From the NCBI RefSeq assembly GCF_036946125.1, contig NZ_JAQIJT010000001.1, positions 1,140,501 through 1,204,500 on the forward strand: a DNA stretch of 64,000 nt. The letters run 5' to 3'. Positions 7,660 through 17,078 of this stretch are shown piece after piece. The position numbers were made by a program, and so were the translations under genes. The notes beneath the pieces were generated by a model. That model was given only the letters and a program-made list of their open reading frames with translations. It made no database searches and was not told the DNA's origin. How positions within the stretch are numbered: the first letter of the stretch is position 1; every line of letters begins with the position of its first letter. Source of the DNA: Sphingomonas adhaesiva (GTDB lineage Bacteria; Pseudomonadota; Alphaproteobacteria; Sphingomonadales; Sphingomonadaceae).

Positions 7660-8810
7660 CGCGCCACCGCCGTGGCGGTGTCGACATGCGCCTGCACCGA
7701 CATGCCGGGGCGCAACCGCGCGGCGAGCGGCTGGCCGGGATCGATGCGGATCCGGACCGCGATCCGCTGCGGCACCTTCGTGAAATTGCCCGTCGCGTTG
7801 TCGGACTTCAGCACCGCGAACTCGCTGCCCGCGGCAGGCGAGATGCGCTCGACGCGTCCGGTCAGTCGTGCGTTGGCCAGTCCGTCGACGGTGAAGGTGG
7901 CGGGTTGCCCCACCGCGATCCGGGCGGTCTGCGCCTCCTTGAAATTGGCGATGACCCAGGTTTCGGGCGGCACCAGGAACATCAGCTGCGAACCCGCGGT
8001 GACATATTGCCCGACGCGGACGCCCACCTCGCTCAGCCGCCCGGCTTCGGGTGCGCGGATGACGGTATTGGCGAGGTCGATCCGCGCCAGCCGCAGCGCG
8101 GCCTGCGCGCCCGACACGCCCGCCTGCTGCCCGCCGCGGCCGACCTCCACCGTGCGGATGTCCTGCCGCGCGATCTCCCGGGCGGCGGCGGCCTGCTTCA
8201 CCTGCGCCTGCGCCTGACGCAGCGCAGCGAGCGTCTGGTCGCGCTCGCGCAGCGACACCGAGCCATCGGTGACGAGGTCGTTGACGCGGTTCATATCGGC
8301 CTGCGCGCGCATCAGCTGCGCCTGCGCATTGGCGACCGCGGCCTCCTGCGCACCGAAGCTGGCGTTGCGACTGGCGGCGGACTGGCGGCTGTTGGCGAGC
8401 GTGGCGGCGGCGGCCTCCACCTGCGCCTGCGCCTGGTCGACGCGTTGCGCATAGATGCGCCGGTCGATCTCCACCAGCGGCTGGCCGGCGGCGACCCGAT
8501 CGAAGTCGTGGACCAGCACGCGGATGACATAGCCCGACACCTGCGGCGCGATGACCGTCGTGCGCCCGCGGACATAGGCGTTGTCGGTCGACTGGACTGC
8601 GCTGTCGAAGGGCCAGATCCGCCAAGCCGCCAGCACCGCGGCGATCCCGGCCAGCACCAGCACCGCGACCAGCGCAAGGCTGCGCGCCGACAGCGCGGGT
8701 GGCCGCCAACCGGAGCCCGCCGGTGCCGGCGCCGGTGCCGTCGGGGCGGGGGCGGCTTCGGCCTCGCGTTCCTCGGTAGCGGGAGCGGCGGAGATGGAAG
8801 TATCGGTCAT
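7656..8810 (-). CDS. HlyD/EmrA-family membrane fusion protein
   Basis: A 384-residue periplasmic adaptor linking the inner-membrane pump to the outer-membrane duct. Order: a proline- and alanine-rich cytoplasmic tail, one membrane helix (about 44-65), a lipoyl half (TDNAYVRGRTTVIAPQVSGY), a long coiled-coil hairpin (about 110-215), then the second lipoyl/beta-barrel part (IRAPEAGRLSEVGVRVGQYV). This matches EmrA. ATG at 8810 overlaps the transporter stop (ATGA), and its own stop overlaps the start of the outer-membrane gene. Confidence 0.93.
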   Translation of the reverse strand: MTDTSISAAPATEEREAEAAPAPTAPAPAPAGSGWRPPALSARSLALVAVLVLAGIAAVLAAWRIWPFDSAVQSTDNAYVRGRTTVIAPQVSGYVIRVLVHDFDRVAAGQPLVEIDRRIYAQRVDQAQAQVEAAAATLANSRQSAASRNASFGAQEAAVANAQAQLMRAQADMNRVNDLVTDGSVSLRERDQTLAALRQAQAQVKQAAAAREIARQDIRTVEVGRGGQQAGVSGAQAALRLARIDLANTVIRAPEAGRLSEVGVRVGQYVTAGSQLMFLVPPETWVIANFKEAQTARIAVGQPATFTVDGLANARLTGRVERISPAAGSEFAVLKSDNATGNFTKVPQRIAVRIRIDPGQPLAARLRPGMSVQAHVDTATAVAR

Positions 8811-10459
8811 GCGGCGATCGCCCGGCGTTCGCGCCACTGGCGGCGCGCAAGGAGGAAGAGGAGGTAGAGGAAGGTCAGCGCGGCCAACACCGCGATCAGG
8901 CGGAAGACGTCGTCATAGGCCAGCACGTTCGCCTCCCGTGTAGCGGTCTGCGACAGCAGGGCGCCGCCCTCCGCGCTGCGCAGCGCCGGATCACCCACCA
9001 CCCGCGCCACCCCGCCGGCCCCGGCCTGTAGCCGGGCCTGGACGAGCGGGTCGGTGGGGTCGATCTGCTGCACCAGCGCGGCGCTGTTCGCTTTCTCGCG
9101 CACCACCTGATAGGTGCCAAGCATCGCGGTGCCGGCCAGGCCGCCGAGCGAATTGATCATGCCGAACAGCGCGATGAAGCTGATGACGTGCCCGGTCCCC
9201 TGCTGGAGCGCGCGCGTCATCCCGAACAGCAGGGACGGGCCGAGGAAGAAGGTCGCACAGAACGCGATTGTCGCCTGCGTCAGGTAGAGCTGCGGCGCGC
9301 GCGTCAGGCTGGTGGCGTGCGAATCCGCCCAGGCGGCGACCGCGACCAGCCCGATCGCGAGCATGACGGGGTGCGCCAGCCGGTTGACGTCGAGCGTCAC
9401 CGCGCTGGCCACCACGCCGGCGATGCTGGCGATCAGGATGATGGTGAAGAACGGCATCAGCTGGTCGTTGTTCTGCCCCAGCACCGTCAGCAGCCCGACC
9501 GCGCCATAGCTCTGCTCCGACAGGACGATCCGCGCCATGATGGTGACGACCGTGAAGCGGACGATGTCGGCGCTCGCCAGCCAGCGGGTGTTGAGCAGCG
9601 GGTTGGCGCGGTGGTGCTCGATCACGAGCGCGGCGGCGAGGAGCGGGATCGCGGCGACCAGCGCCCAGCCGATCCATGTCGCCTGCGTCCACCACACGAT
9701 CCGTCCCAGCCCCAGCACTGCGGCAAACAGCGCGGCGGCCATCGCGAAGAGGACGAAGGTCACGAAGTCGAGCCGTTCGAATGCCTTCTGCCGCGTCGTC
9801 GGTGGCAGGCGGAAGGCCAGCACCGCGCCCAGGCTCATCAGCGCCAGCCCCAGTTCGAAGAGATAGAGCGTGCGCCACTGGCTCATCGCCAGCAGTTCGG
9901 GGGAGAACAGGCGCGCCAGCGGCGTGGCGCATTGCGGCACCCCGATCCCGACCACGATCGCGCGCAGCCGCCACGGTGCGGGAAAGGCCTGCATGAAGTA
10001 ATAGAGCGAGAAGGTGCTGAGCGCGGCGCCCGCCATGCCGCTGGCCGCACGCACCAGGATGGCGGAGGCGAAGTCGTGGACGAACAAATGCGCGAGCGTG
10101 AGCACCGCGTACAGCGCGATGAAGATGACCGCGAAGGGGCGCAGCCCGAATTGCTGGCGGAACTTGATGAGCAGCAGGTTGATGCTGACGTTCGTCATCA
10201 CATAGACGGTCGGCAGCCACGCGATCTCCGCCGGGTCGAGCCCGAGCGACCCCGCCAGCGTCGTGGTGTTGGCCGCCACCAGCGCATTGCCCAGCCCGCC
10301 GGTCAGCCCCAGCAGCGTCGCCACCGCGCCATAGGCGATGCGGCGCCGCGCCGGATGCTCCGGGGAGCCGGGCGATCCGGGCATGGCCGGGCGTTCATGG
10401 GGCGCGAAATCCCATGTCTCTTCGGAAAGGAAGGCGCGGAGCCGCGCGGCGAGCGTCAT
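8807..10459 (-). CDS. DHA2-family MFS drug transporter (EmrB-like)
   Basis: A 550-residue membrane protein with about 14 hydrophobic helices, the size and topology of proton-driven DHA2 multidrug exporters. The N-terminal cytoplasmic segment (residues 1-40) precedes the first helix. Start is ATG at 10459; no strong ribosome-binding site is visible. It is the first gene of the MFS-HlyD-OMF set, 59 bases downstream of era. A pair of GTAACGATCTG-like repeats in and next to that gap may be an operator. Confidence 0.88.
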   Translation of the reverse strand: MTLAARLRAFLSEETWDFAPHERPAMPGSPGSPEHPARRRIAYGAVATLLGLTGGLGNALVAANTTTLAGSLGLDPAEIAWLPTVYVMTNVSINLLLIKFRQQFGLRPFAVIFIALYAVLTLAHLFVHDFASAILVRAASGMAGAALSTFSLYYFMQAFPAPWRLRAIVVGIGVPQCATPLARLFSPELLAMSQWRTLYLFELGLALMSLGAVLAFRLPPTTRQKAFERLDFVTFVLFAMAAALFAAVLGLGRIVWWTQATWIGWALVAAIPLLAAALVIEHHRANPLLNTRWLASADIVRFTVVTIMARIVLSEQSYGAVGLLTVLGQNNDQLMPFFTIILIASIAGVVASAVTLDVNRLAHPVMLAIGLVAVAAWADSHATSLTRAPQLYLTQATIAFCATFFLGPSLLFGMTRALQQGTGHVISFIALFGMINSLGGLAGTAMLGTYQVVREKANSAALVQQIDPTDPLVQARLQAGAGGVARVVGDPALRSAEGGALLSQTATREANVLAYDDVFRLIAVLAALTFLYLLFLLARRQWRERRAIAA

Positions 10460-10481
10460 GACGAGGGGAGAACGCGGATGC

Positions 10482-10509
10482 GTAACGATCTGTTGCTTGT
10501 TACGATCTG
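10482..10509. promoter_or_regulatory. Candidate operator upstream of the efflux operon
   Basis: GTAACGATCTG (10482-10492) recurs as GTTACGATCTG (10499-10509), 17 bases apart. The flanking GTAAC and GTTAC also form an inverted repeat (10482-10486 and 10499-10503). The pair lies between era and the MFS start codon, where a TetR- or MarR-type repressor site would be expected. No regulator gene is adjacent, so the binding protein is unknown. Confidence 0.35.
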
Positions 10510-10518
10510 CCTCGTTCG

Positions 10519-11424
10519 TCACTCCACCCAGTCGAGCCCGATATCGCGGTAGACGCCGCGGTCCTCGTCCCAGCCGGGCTTCACCTTGACGTGCAGGTAG
10601 AGGTGGACGGGGCGGTCGAGCAGCACGGCCAGCTCCGCGCGCGCGCGGGCGCCGATCTCGCGGATGCGCGCGCCGCCCTTGCCGAGCACGATCGCGCGCT
10701 GGGTGGGGCGTTCGACCAGGATCTGCTGGTGGATCTCGGTCGAGCCGTCGCCGCGGTCGGCGAATTTCTCGGTCTCCACCACGCTGGCGTAGGGAAGCTC
10801 GGCATGGAGCTGGAGGTAGAGCTGCTCGCGCGTCACCTCGGCGGCAAGCGCGCGCTCGCTGGCGTCGGACACCTGATCCTCGGGGAAATGCCACGGCGCC
10901 TCGGGCATGGCGTCGGCCAGCGCATCCTTCAGCTCGGACAGGCCGTCGCCGGTCTGTGCCGAGACGAAGAACGTCTCCCTGAACGACAGGATCGCGTTCA
11001 ACCGCTCGGCGTGGAGCAGCAGCTTCGGCTTGTCGGCGATGTCCACCTTGTTGAGGATCAGGTAGATCGGCTCGCGGCGGTCCTTCAGCCCTTCCGCGAT
11101 CTCCGTCACCTTCGGTCCCAGCCCGCCCTTGGCGTCGACCACCAGCGCGATGACGTCCGCACCCTCCGCCCCGCCCCAGGCCGCGGCAACCATGGCGCGG
11201 TCGAGGCGGCGGCGGGGCTCGAAGATGCCGGGGGTGTCGACCAGCAGCAGCTGCGTCTCGTCACGGATCGCGACGCCCATCAGGCGGGTACGGGTGGTCT
11301 GCGCCTTGGGGCTGACGATCGCGACCTTCTGGCCGACGAGCGCGTTGACGAGGGTGGATTTCCCCGCGTTCGGCGCGCCCACGACCGCGATCAGGCCGCA
11401 CCGATGTTGGCGATGTTGGTTCAT
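10519..11424 (-). CDS. era: GTPase Era
   Basis: Era is an essential GTPase for 16S rRNA 3'-end maturation and 30S assembly. The 301-residue product has G1 GAPNAGKS, G3 DTPG and G4 NKVD in the N-terminal GTPase domain, and a C-terminal KH domain with VLGKGGARIREIG. ATG at 11424 overlaps the dnaJ stop (ATGA). The position after dnaJ, rather than next to rnc, is unusual compared with many bacteria. Confidence 0.97.
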   Translation of the reverse strand: MNQHRQHRCGLIAVVGAPNAGKSTLVNALVGQKVAIVSPKAQTTRTRLMGVAIRDETQLLLVDTPGIFEPRRRLDRAMVAAAWGGAEGADVIALVVDAKGGLGPKVTEIAEGLKDRREPIYLILNKVDIADKPKLLLHAERLNAILSFRETFFVSAQTGDGLSELKDALADAMPEAPWHFPEDQVSDASERALAAEVTREQLYLQLHAELPYASVVETEKFADRGDGSTEIHQQILVERPTQRAIVLGKGGARIREIGARARAELAVLLDRPVHLYLHVKVKPGWDEDRGVYRDIGLDWVE

Positions 11425-12548
11425 TCGCCGGCCAGAGCACTTTTCAGCCGCGAGAAGAAGCCCTGCGATTGCGGGCATTCCTCACCTGTCTCGGTCTCGC
11501 GGAACATCTCCAGAAGTTCGCGCTGGCGGGCGGTAAGTTTGCTGGGCGTCTCCACATCGACCTGGATGACCAGGTCGCCGTGGCCGCGGCCCTGCAACAC
11601 CGGCATGCCGGCGCCGCGCTGCTTGAGCTGGCGGCCCGACTGGATGCCGGCGGGGATCTTCACCTCGTGACGGCGGCCGTCGAGCCCGGGGATGGACATC
11701 GTGCCGCCGAGCGCGGCGGTGGTGAAGCTGATCGGCGCGCGCGCGAACAGCGTCGTTCCCTCGCGCTCGAAGATCGCGTGCCGCTTCACGTGGAGGAAGA
11801 TGTAGAGGTCGCCCGGCGGAGCGCCGCGCGCGCCCGCCTCGCCCTCGCCGGTCAGGCGCACGCGCGTCCCCTCGTCGACGCCGGCGGGCACGTTGACCGC
11901 GAGCGTCCTGGTCTTCTCGACGCGCCCCTCGCCGCGACAATCGGGGCAGGGGTCGGTGATGACCTCGCCCGAGCCGTGGCAGACCGGACACGCGCGCTCG
12001 ACGACGAAGAAGCCCTGTTGCGCGCGGACCTTCCCCTGGCCCTGGCAGTGATGGCAGGTGTGCGCGTGGGTCCCCGGCTTCGACCCCGAGCCGTGGCAGC
12101 TGTCGCAGGCGGCGGAGATGTCGACGGTGATCTCCGTCTCCTTGCCGTGGAACGCTTCCTCGAGCGTGATCTCCATGTCGTAGCGCAGATCGGCGCCGCG
12201 GCGGACCTGGCGCCCGCCGCCGCCGCCGCGCCCGCCCATGAACTCGCCGAACACGCTTTCGAAGATGTCGGAGAAGCCGGAGAAATCCTGCGCGCCGTGT
12301 CCGCCGCCGCCGCCCATGCCCTGCCGGAACGCGGCATGGCCGAAGCGGTCGTAGGCGGCACGCTTCTGCGGATCCTTCAGGCAGTCATAGGCCTCGCTGA
12401 CCGCCTTGAACTTGGCCTCGGACTCCTTGCACCCGGCATTCTTGTCGGGGTGATATTTCATCGCGAGCTTGCGGTATGACGATTTGATCGTCGCGGCGTC
12501 CGCGGTGCGCTCGCATTCGAGCAGCTCGTAATAGTCGACTTCGGTCAT
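11421..12548 (-). CDS. dnaJ: Chaperone protein DnaJ
   Basis: DnaJ stimulates the DnaK ATPase and delivers unfolded clients. The 375-residue product has an N-terminal J domain with the HPD motif (KYHPDKNAG, near 34), a glycine-rich linker (about 75-115), four CxxCxGxG zinc-binding repeats (CDSCHGSG, CHHCQGQG, CPVCHGSG, CPDCRGEG, about 145-205) and the C-terminal client-binding domains. It lies 256 bases downstream of dnaK, with a palindromic repeat between them, and overlaps era. Confidence 0.97.
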   Translation of the reverse strand: MTEVDYYELLECERTADAATIKSSYRKLAMKYHPDKNAGCKESEAKFKAVSEAYDCLKDPQKRAAYDRFGHAAFRQGMGGGGGHGAQDFSGFSDIFESVFGEFMGGRGGGGGRQVRRGADLRYDMEITLEEAFHGKETEITVDISAACDSCHGSGSKPGTHAHTCHHCQGQGKVRAQQGFFVVERACPVCHGSGEVITDPCPDCRGEGRVEKTRTLAVNVPAGVDEGTRVRLTGEGEAGARGAPPGDLYIFLHVKRHAIFEREGTTLFARAPISFTTAALGGTMSIPGLDGRRHEVKIPAGIQSGRQLKQRGAGMPVLQGRGHGDLVIQVDVETPSKLTARQRELLEMFRETETGEECPQSQGFFSRLKSALAGE

Positions 12549-12597
12549 GCGGCCTCGGCGTCGGATCGGGGGGTATGCGCGACCCGGATCATGGCAA

Positions 12598-12693
12598 CGT
12601 CATTCCCGCGCAGGCGGGAATCCAGACAGGCTGACGTGAGGAAAAGAGCCGCAGCGTCAGTGCGTCTGGATCCCCGCCTGCGCGGGGATGACG
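12598..12693. repeat. REP-like inverted repeat between dnaK and dnaJ
   Basis: Arms at 12598-12627 and 12664-12693 are complementary at 28 of 30 positions and contain the CCCGCGCAGGCGGGAATCC type of core common in intergenic regions of high-GC proteobacteria. Each arm is itself partly palindromic. The transcript from dnaK into dnaJ would fold here, which may protect or process the mRNA. Confidence 0.75.
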
Positions 12694-12771
12694 GAAAGAA
12701 GGGGGCAGGTGCGGCCACGAGCGCTGGTGGACGTTGCATCGCTACCTTTCCTCTCCGCGCCTCACCCCGAC

Positions 12772-12796
12772 CCTCTCCCCTCGAAGGGGAGAGGGG
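12772..12796 (-). repeat. Perfect 11-bp stem-loop just after dnaK
   Basis: CCCTCTCCCCT (12772-12782) and AGGGGAGAGGG (12786-12796) form a perfect stem with a three-base loop, 8 bases after the dnaK stop codon on the minus strand. There is no following U tract, so it is more likely an mRNA-stabilising or attenuating hairpin than a full terminator. The sequence type recurs at 15287-15307 and in the murD insert. Confidence 0.6.
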
Positions 12797-12804
12797 GCTT
12801 ACGG

Positions 12805-14709
<1,905 letters not shown>

Positions 14710-14794
14710 GAGTGCCTAACCTAGCCCCTGCGTATCCAGAAAAGATGACGGGCTGCGTCCCGTTTCGGCGGCGCAACCGTGTCGATGCTGCGCG

Positions 14795-14822
14795 ATATAG
14801 GGGGCCGCTCGCGCCCCGCAAG
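14795..14822 (-). promoter_or_regulatory. RpoH (sigma32) heat-shock promoter of dnaK
   Basis: On the minus strand CTTG (14822-14819) is followed by 17 bases and CCTATAT (14801-14795). This matches the alphaproteobacterial RpoH consensus CTTG-N17-CYTATNT at every fixed base. It lies about 85-115 bases upstream of the dnaK start in the region divergent from the NDUFS4-like gene. Confidence 0.75.
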
Positions 14823-14884
14823 AAGGACGGCGCACGAGCAGGGAACCGTTGCGTGTCCCATGCGTGGAACGTACAGGAGCCGAC

Positions 14885-15166
14885 ATGTCCACCGCCCGCA
14901 TCTTCCAGCGCCCCAAGAACGCCATGCAGTCCGGCAAGCACCGCACCGATCGGTGGCAGCTGGAATTCGAGCCGGGCGAGGCCAAGCGCCCCGATCCGCT
15001 GACCGGCTGGGCGGGCAGCGGCGACACGCGCGACCAGATCAGGCTGTCGTTCCCGACGTGCGAGGCGGCGATCGCCTATGCCGAGCGCGAGGGGCTGGCC
15101 TATACGGTGATCCCGGCGCCGGCGAAGACGCTGAAGCTGCAGAGCTACGCCGACAATTTCCGGTGA
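14885..15166 (+). CDS. NADH dehydrogenase accessory protein, NDUFS4-like (ETC complex I)
   Basis: A 93-residue protein of the ETC complex I conserved-region family, the bacterial relative of the 18-kDa NDUFS4 accessory subunit of respiratory complex I in alphaproteobacteria. Diagnostic blocks are ARIFQRPKNAMQSGK, WQLEFEP, DPLTGW, and YAEREGLAYTVIPAPAKT. ATG at 14885 follows AGGAG at 14875-14879. It is a single gene divergent from dnaK. Confidence 0.88.
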   Translation: MSTARIFQRPKNAMQSGKHRTDRWQLEFEPGEAKRPDPLTGWAGSGDTRDQIRLSFPTCEAAIAYAEREGLAYTVIPAPAKTLKLQSYADNFR

Positions 15167-15189
15167 GGTGAGGGGCAGGCATCGCCTCT

Positions 15190-15307
15190 CCCCTCCCTCT
15201 CTGGGGGGCGGAGTGGATGGCGGCGTGACGATACGGCGCCCACGAGCATGGCGGCGGCCGTACCGCCCGGCCGCCACCCACCCCAACCCCTCCCTTGAAG
15301 GGAGGGG
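15190..15307. repeat. Compound palindromic intergenic repeat
   Basis: The 150-base gap between the NDUFS4-like gene and the FecR gene holds GC-rich repeat sequence. The clearest part is a perfect stem, CCCCTCCCTT (15287-15296) with AAGGGAGGGG (15298-15307). Left-hand sequence around 15190-15225 (CTCCCCTCCCTCTC and GGCGGAGTGGATGGCGG) is roughly complementary to 15270-15300, which makes a larger imperfect palindrome. No gene is visible. Confidence 0.55.
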
Positions 15308-15317
15308 CCAAGGTACG

Positions 15318-16311
15318 TCAGCGTGGCGTCAGCACGATCGTCGTCGCATCGGGCCGCGTGGCGCGGGCGGTGCCATAGGCCTCCAGCGCGGCGACCAGCG
15401 CATCGGTGCCGCCCGCGGTGCGCAGCGAGCCGCTGAACGGATGCGCCGCCAGCCCTGCGTCACGGATGACGATGCGACGCGCGTCGTAGCGCTGGAGCGC
15501 GGCGGCGACCTGCGCCAGCGGGGTGGCGGCGAAGGTGAGGCGACCGTCCTGCCAGCCGGCGGTGTCGGCGGCGCGACCCTCCACCACCGCGACCGAGCGC
15601 GGGGTGGTGGTCAGTACCTGTCCCGCCGCCATGACGCGCGTACCCCGCGGGGTGGCGACGCGGACGACGCCCTCCGTCAGCGCGACCGTCATCGTGCCGT
15701 CGGGGCCGCGCTCCACGGTGAAATGCGTGCCCACCGCGGTTACGGTATTGCCGTCGGTCGCGACGATGAAGGGATGCACGCGGTCCTTTTCCACCGCAAA
15801 GGCGGCGCGGCCGGCGAGCAGGTCGACGCGGCGGTCGTTCACACCGGTGCGGGATCGACACGGCGGAGGCAGCGTCGAGCGTCATGACCGACCCGTCGGG
15901 CAGGCGGATGCGCCGCTGCTCGCCGATGGCGGTCGCGTAATGCGTCGCGCCCGCGCTCGAATGCGCGTGCGCGGGTTCGGCGGGTTCGCGGTGCGACAGG
16001 ATCGTGCCCGTGCCGATCACCGCGGCGAGCGCGGCGGCGGTCGCGAAGATCGGCCAGCGCTGGACCGCGGGGCGGGGCGATGCGCCGCCGAGCGCCTGCG
16101 CCCTGAGCGCGATCATCGCGGGATCGTCGGCGATCCCGCCCAGCGCCGTGTCGAGCGAATCGACCTGCGCTGCCGCGGCGCCATGGGCCGGATCGGCGCG
16201 GCGCCAGCCATCCGCGGCGGCGCGGTCGCCCGCGGTCGCGTCGTCGGCGCGCAGGCGCGCGTACCAGCCCGCGGCCTGCGCGGCTGGATCCTCTCCATGG
16301 TCGCGCGTCAT
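15318..16311 (-). pseudogene. FecR-family anti-sigma/signal transducer, frameshifted
   Basis: FecR proteins span the inner membrane and relay the state of a TonB receptor to a FecI-type sigma factor. From ATG at 16311 one frame gives the FecR N-terminal domain, a membrane helix (WPIFATAAALAAVIGTG) and the start of the FecR domain up to DAASAVSI. The other frame continues with NDRRVDLLAGRAAF and ends in an STN-like C-terminal domain at 15318. The frames join if one C is removed from the CCC at 15853-15851 (minus strand), giving about 330 residues. It is either a true frameshift or a sequence error. The start overlaps the sigma-factor stop (ATGA). Confidence 0.8.
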
Positions 16312-16853
16312 GCGTCGGCGGACGCTGCCAGGATGCGGATGGCCTTCATGATGTGCTTTTCCACCGCGCTTACCGAAATCCCCATGTGTCGGGCGATGGC
16401 CGCGTAGCTCATTTCCTCGAAGCGGTGAAGGACGAACGCCTGCCGGGTGCGATCCGGCAGGTCCCCCACCGCCGCGACGAGCCGCGACCAGCGTTCCTTG
16501 CCCATCAAGACGCGCTCGGGCGAGCGTCCCTCAACCGGGTGATCGGTTTCTTCGAGCGGGGCGTGGCGCGAGCGCTGGCGCACGATGTCGCGCCGCGCGC
16601 GATCGGTCAGCACGCTTTGCGCCACCTGGAACACATAACCCTGGAGATTGGCGATCTCGCCCTCGGCGCGGCGCGTCTGCATGCGCAGCGCCACGTCCTG
16701 CACCAGATCGTCGACATCGTCGGGCGCCGCGCGCTTGGCCAGGAAGCGGCGGATCACGGGCAGCAGCGGGGCGATCTCCTCCCCCCGCTTGCGCGCGCGC
16801 GCGTCGCGTCCGATCGACGTGGAGCCCCAGCGGGGCTGCGCGGTCAGCACCAA
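16308..16853 (-). CDS. FecI-family ECF RNA polymerase sigma factor
   Basis: A 181-residue sigma70-family ECF factor. Region 2 spans about 30-95 (DDVDDLVQDVALRM, YVFQVAQSVLTDRARRD) and region 4 about 120-175, with the helix-turn-helix RFEEMSYAAIARHMGISVSA. FecI-type factors activate the adjacent TonB receptor gene in response to substrate. The start is TTG at 16853 behind GGGGGA (or GTG at 16850). It is translationally coupled to the frameshifted FecR gene and divergent from the receptor gene at 17079. Confidence 0.9.
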   Translation of the reverse strand: MVLTAQPRWGSTSIGRDARARKRGEEIAPLLPVIRRFLAKRAAPDDVDDLVQDVALRMQTRRAEGEIANLQGYVFQVAQSVLTDRARRDIVRQRSRHAPLEETDHPVEGRSPERVLMGKERWSRLVAAVGDLPDRTRQAFVLHRFEEMSYAAIARHMGISVSAVEKHIMKAIRILAASADA

Positions 16854-17078
16854 GATTCGTCCCCCGTTCGGCTCGTCATGGGCAAGCGATGCTCACCCTT
16901 TTTGCCGGCGTCCTCCCCCGACGCTTGTGGAGCGCAAACGATCATGTTGTAACCGTTCCGTCAAGCGCCGCGTTCGCGGATATGACCGCCATCTTGCGGT
17001 AAAGGGCCGCGGAATTGCCGTGGGGGGCGGCGTTGGCGACATATCCGTGCGTGCGGCCGGATCGGCGGGGGGTGGCGA

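Noticed and set aside
14842..14866. GGAAC-N16-CGTG upstream of the NDUFS4-like gene as an EcfG promoter
   Set aside because: The -10 has a mismatch at its last T, and the gene has no known link to the stress regulon; left as a weak possibility only.
16937..16959. GGAAC and CGTT on the minus strand upstream of the FecI-type sigma gene
   Set aside because: The spacing is 14 bases, too short for an EcfG promoter.
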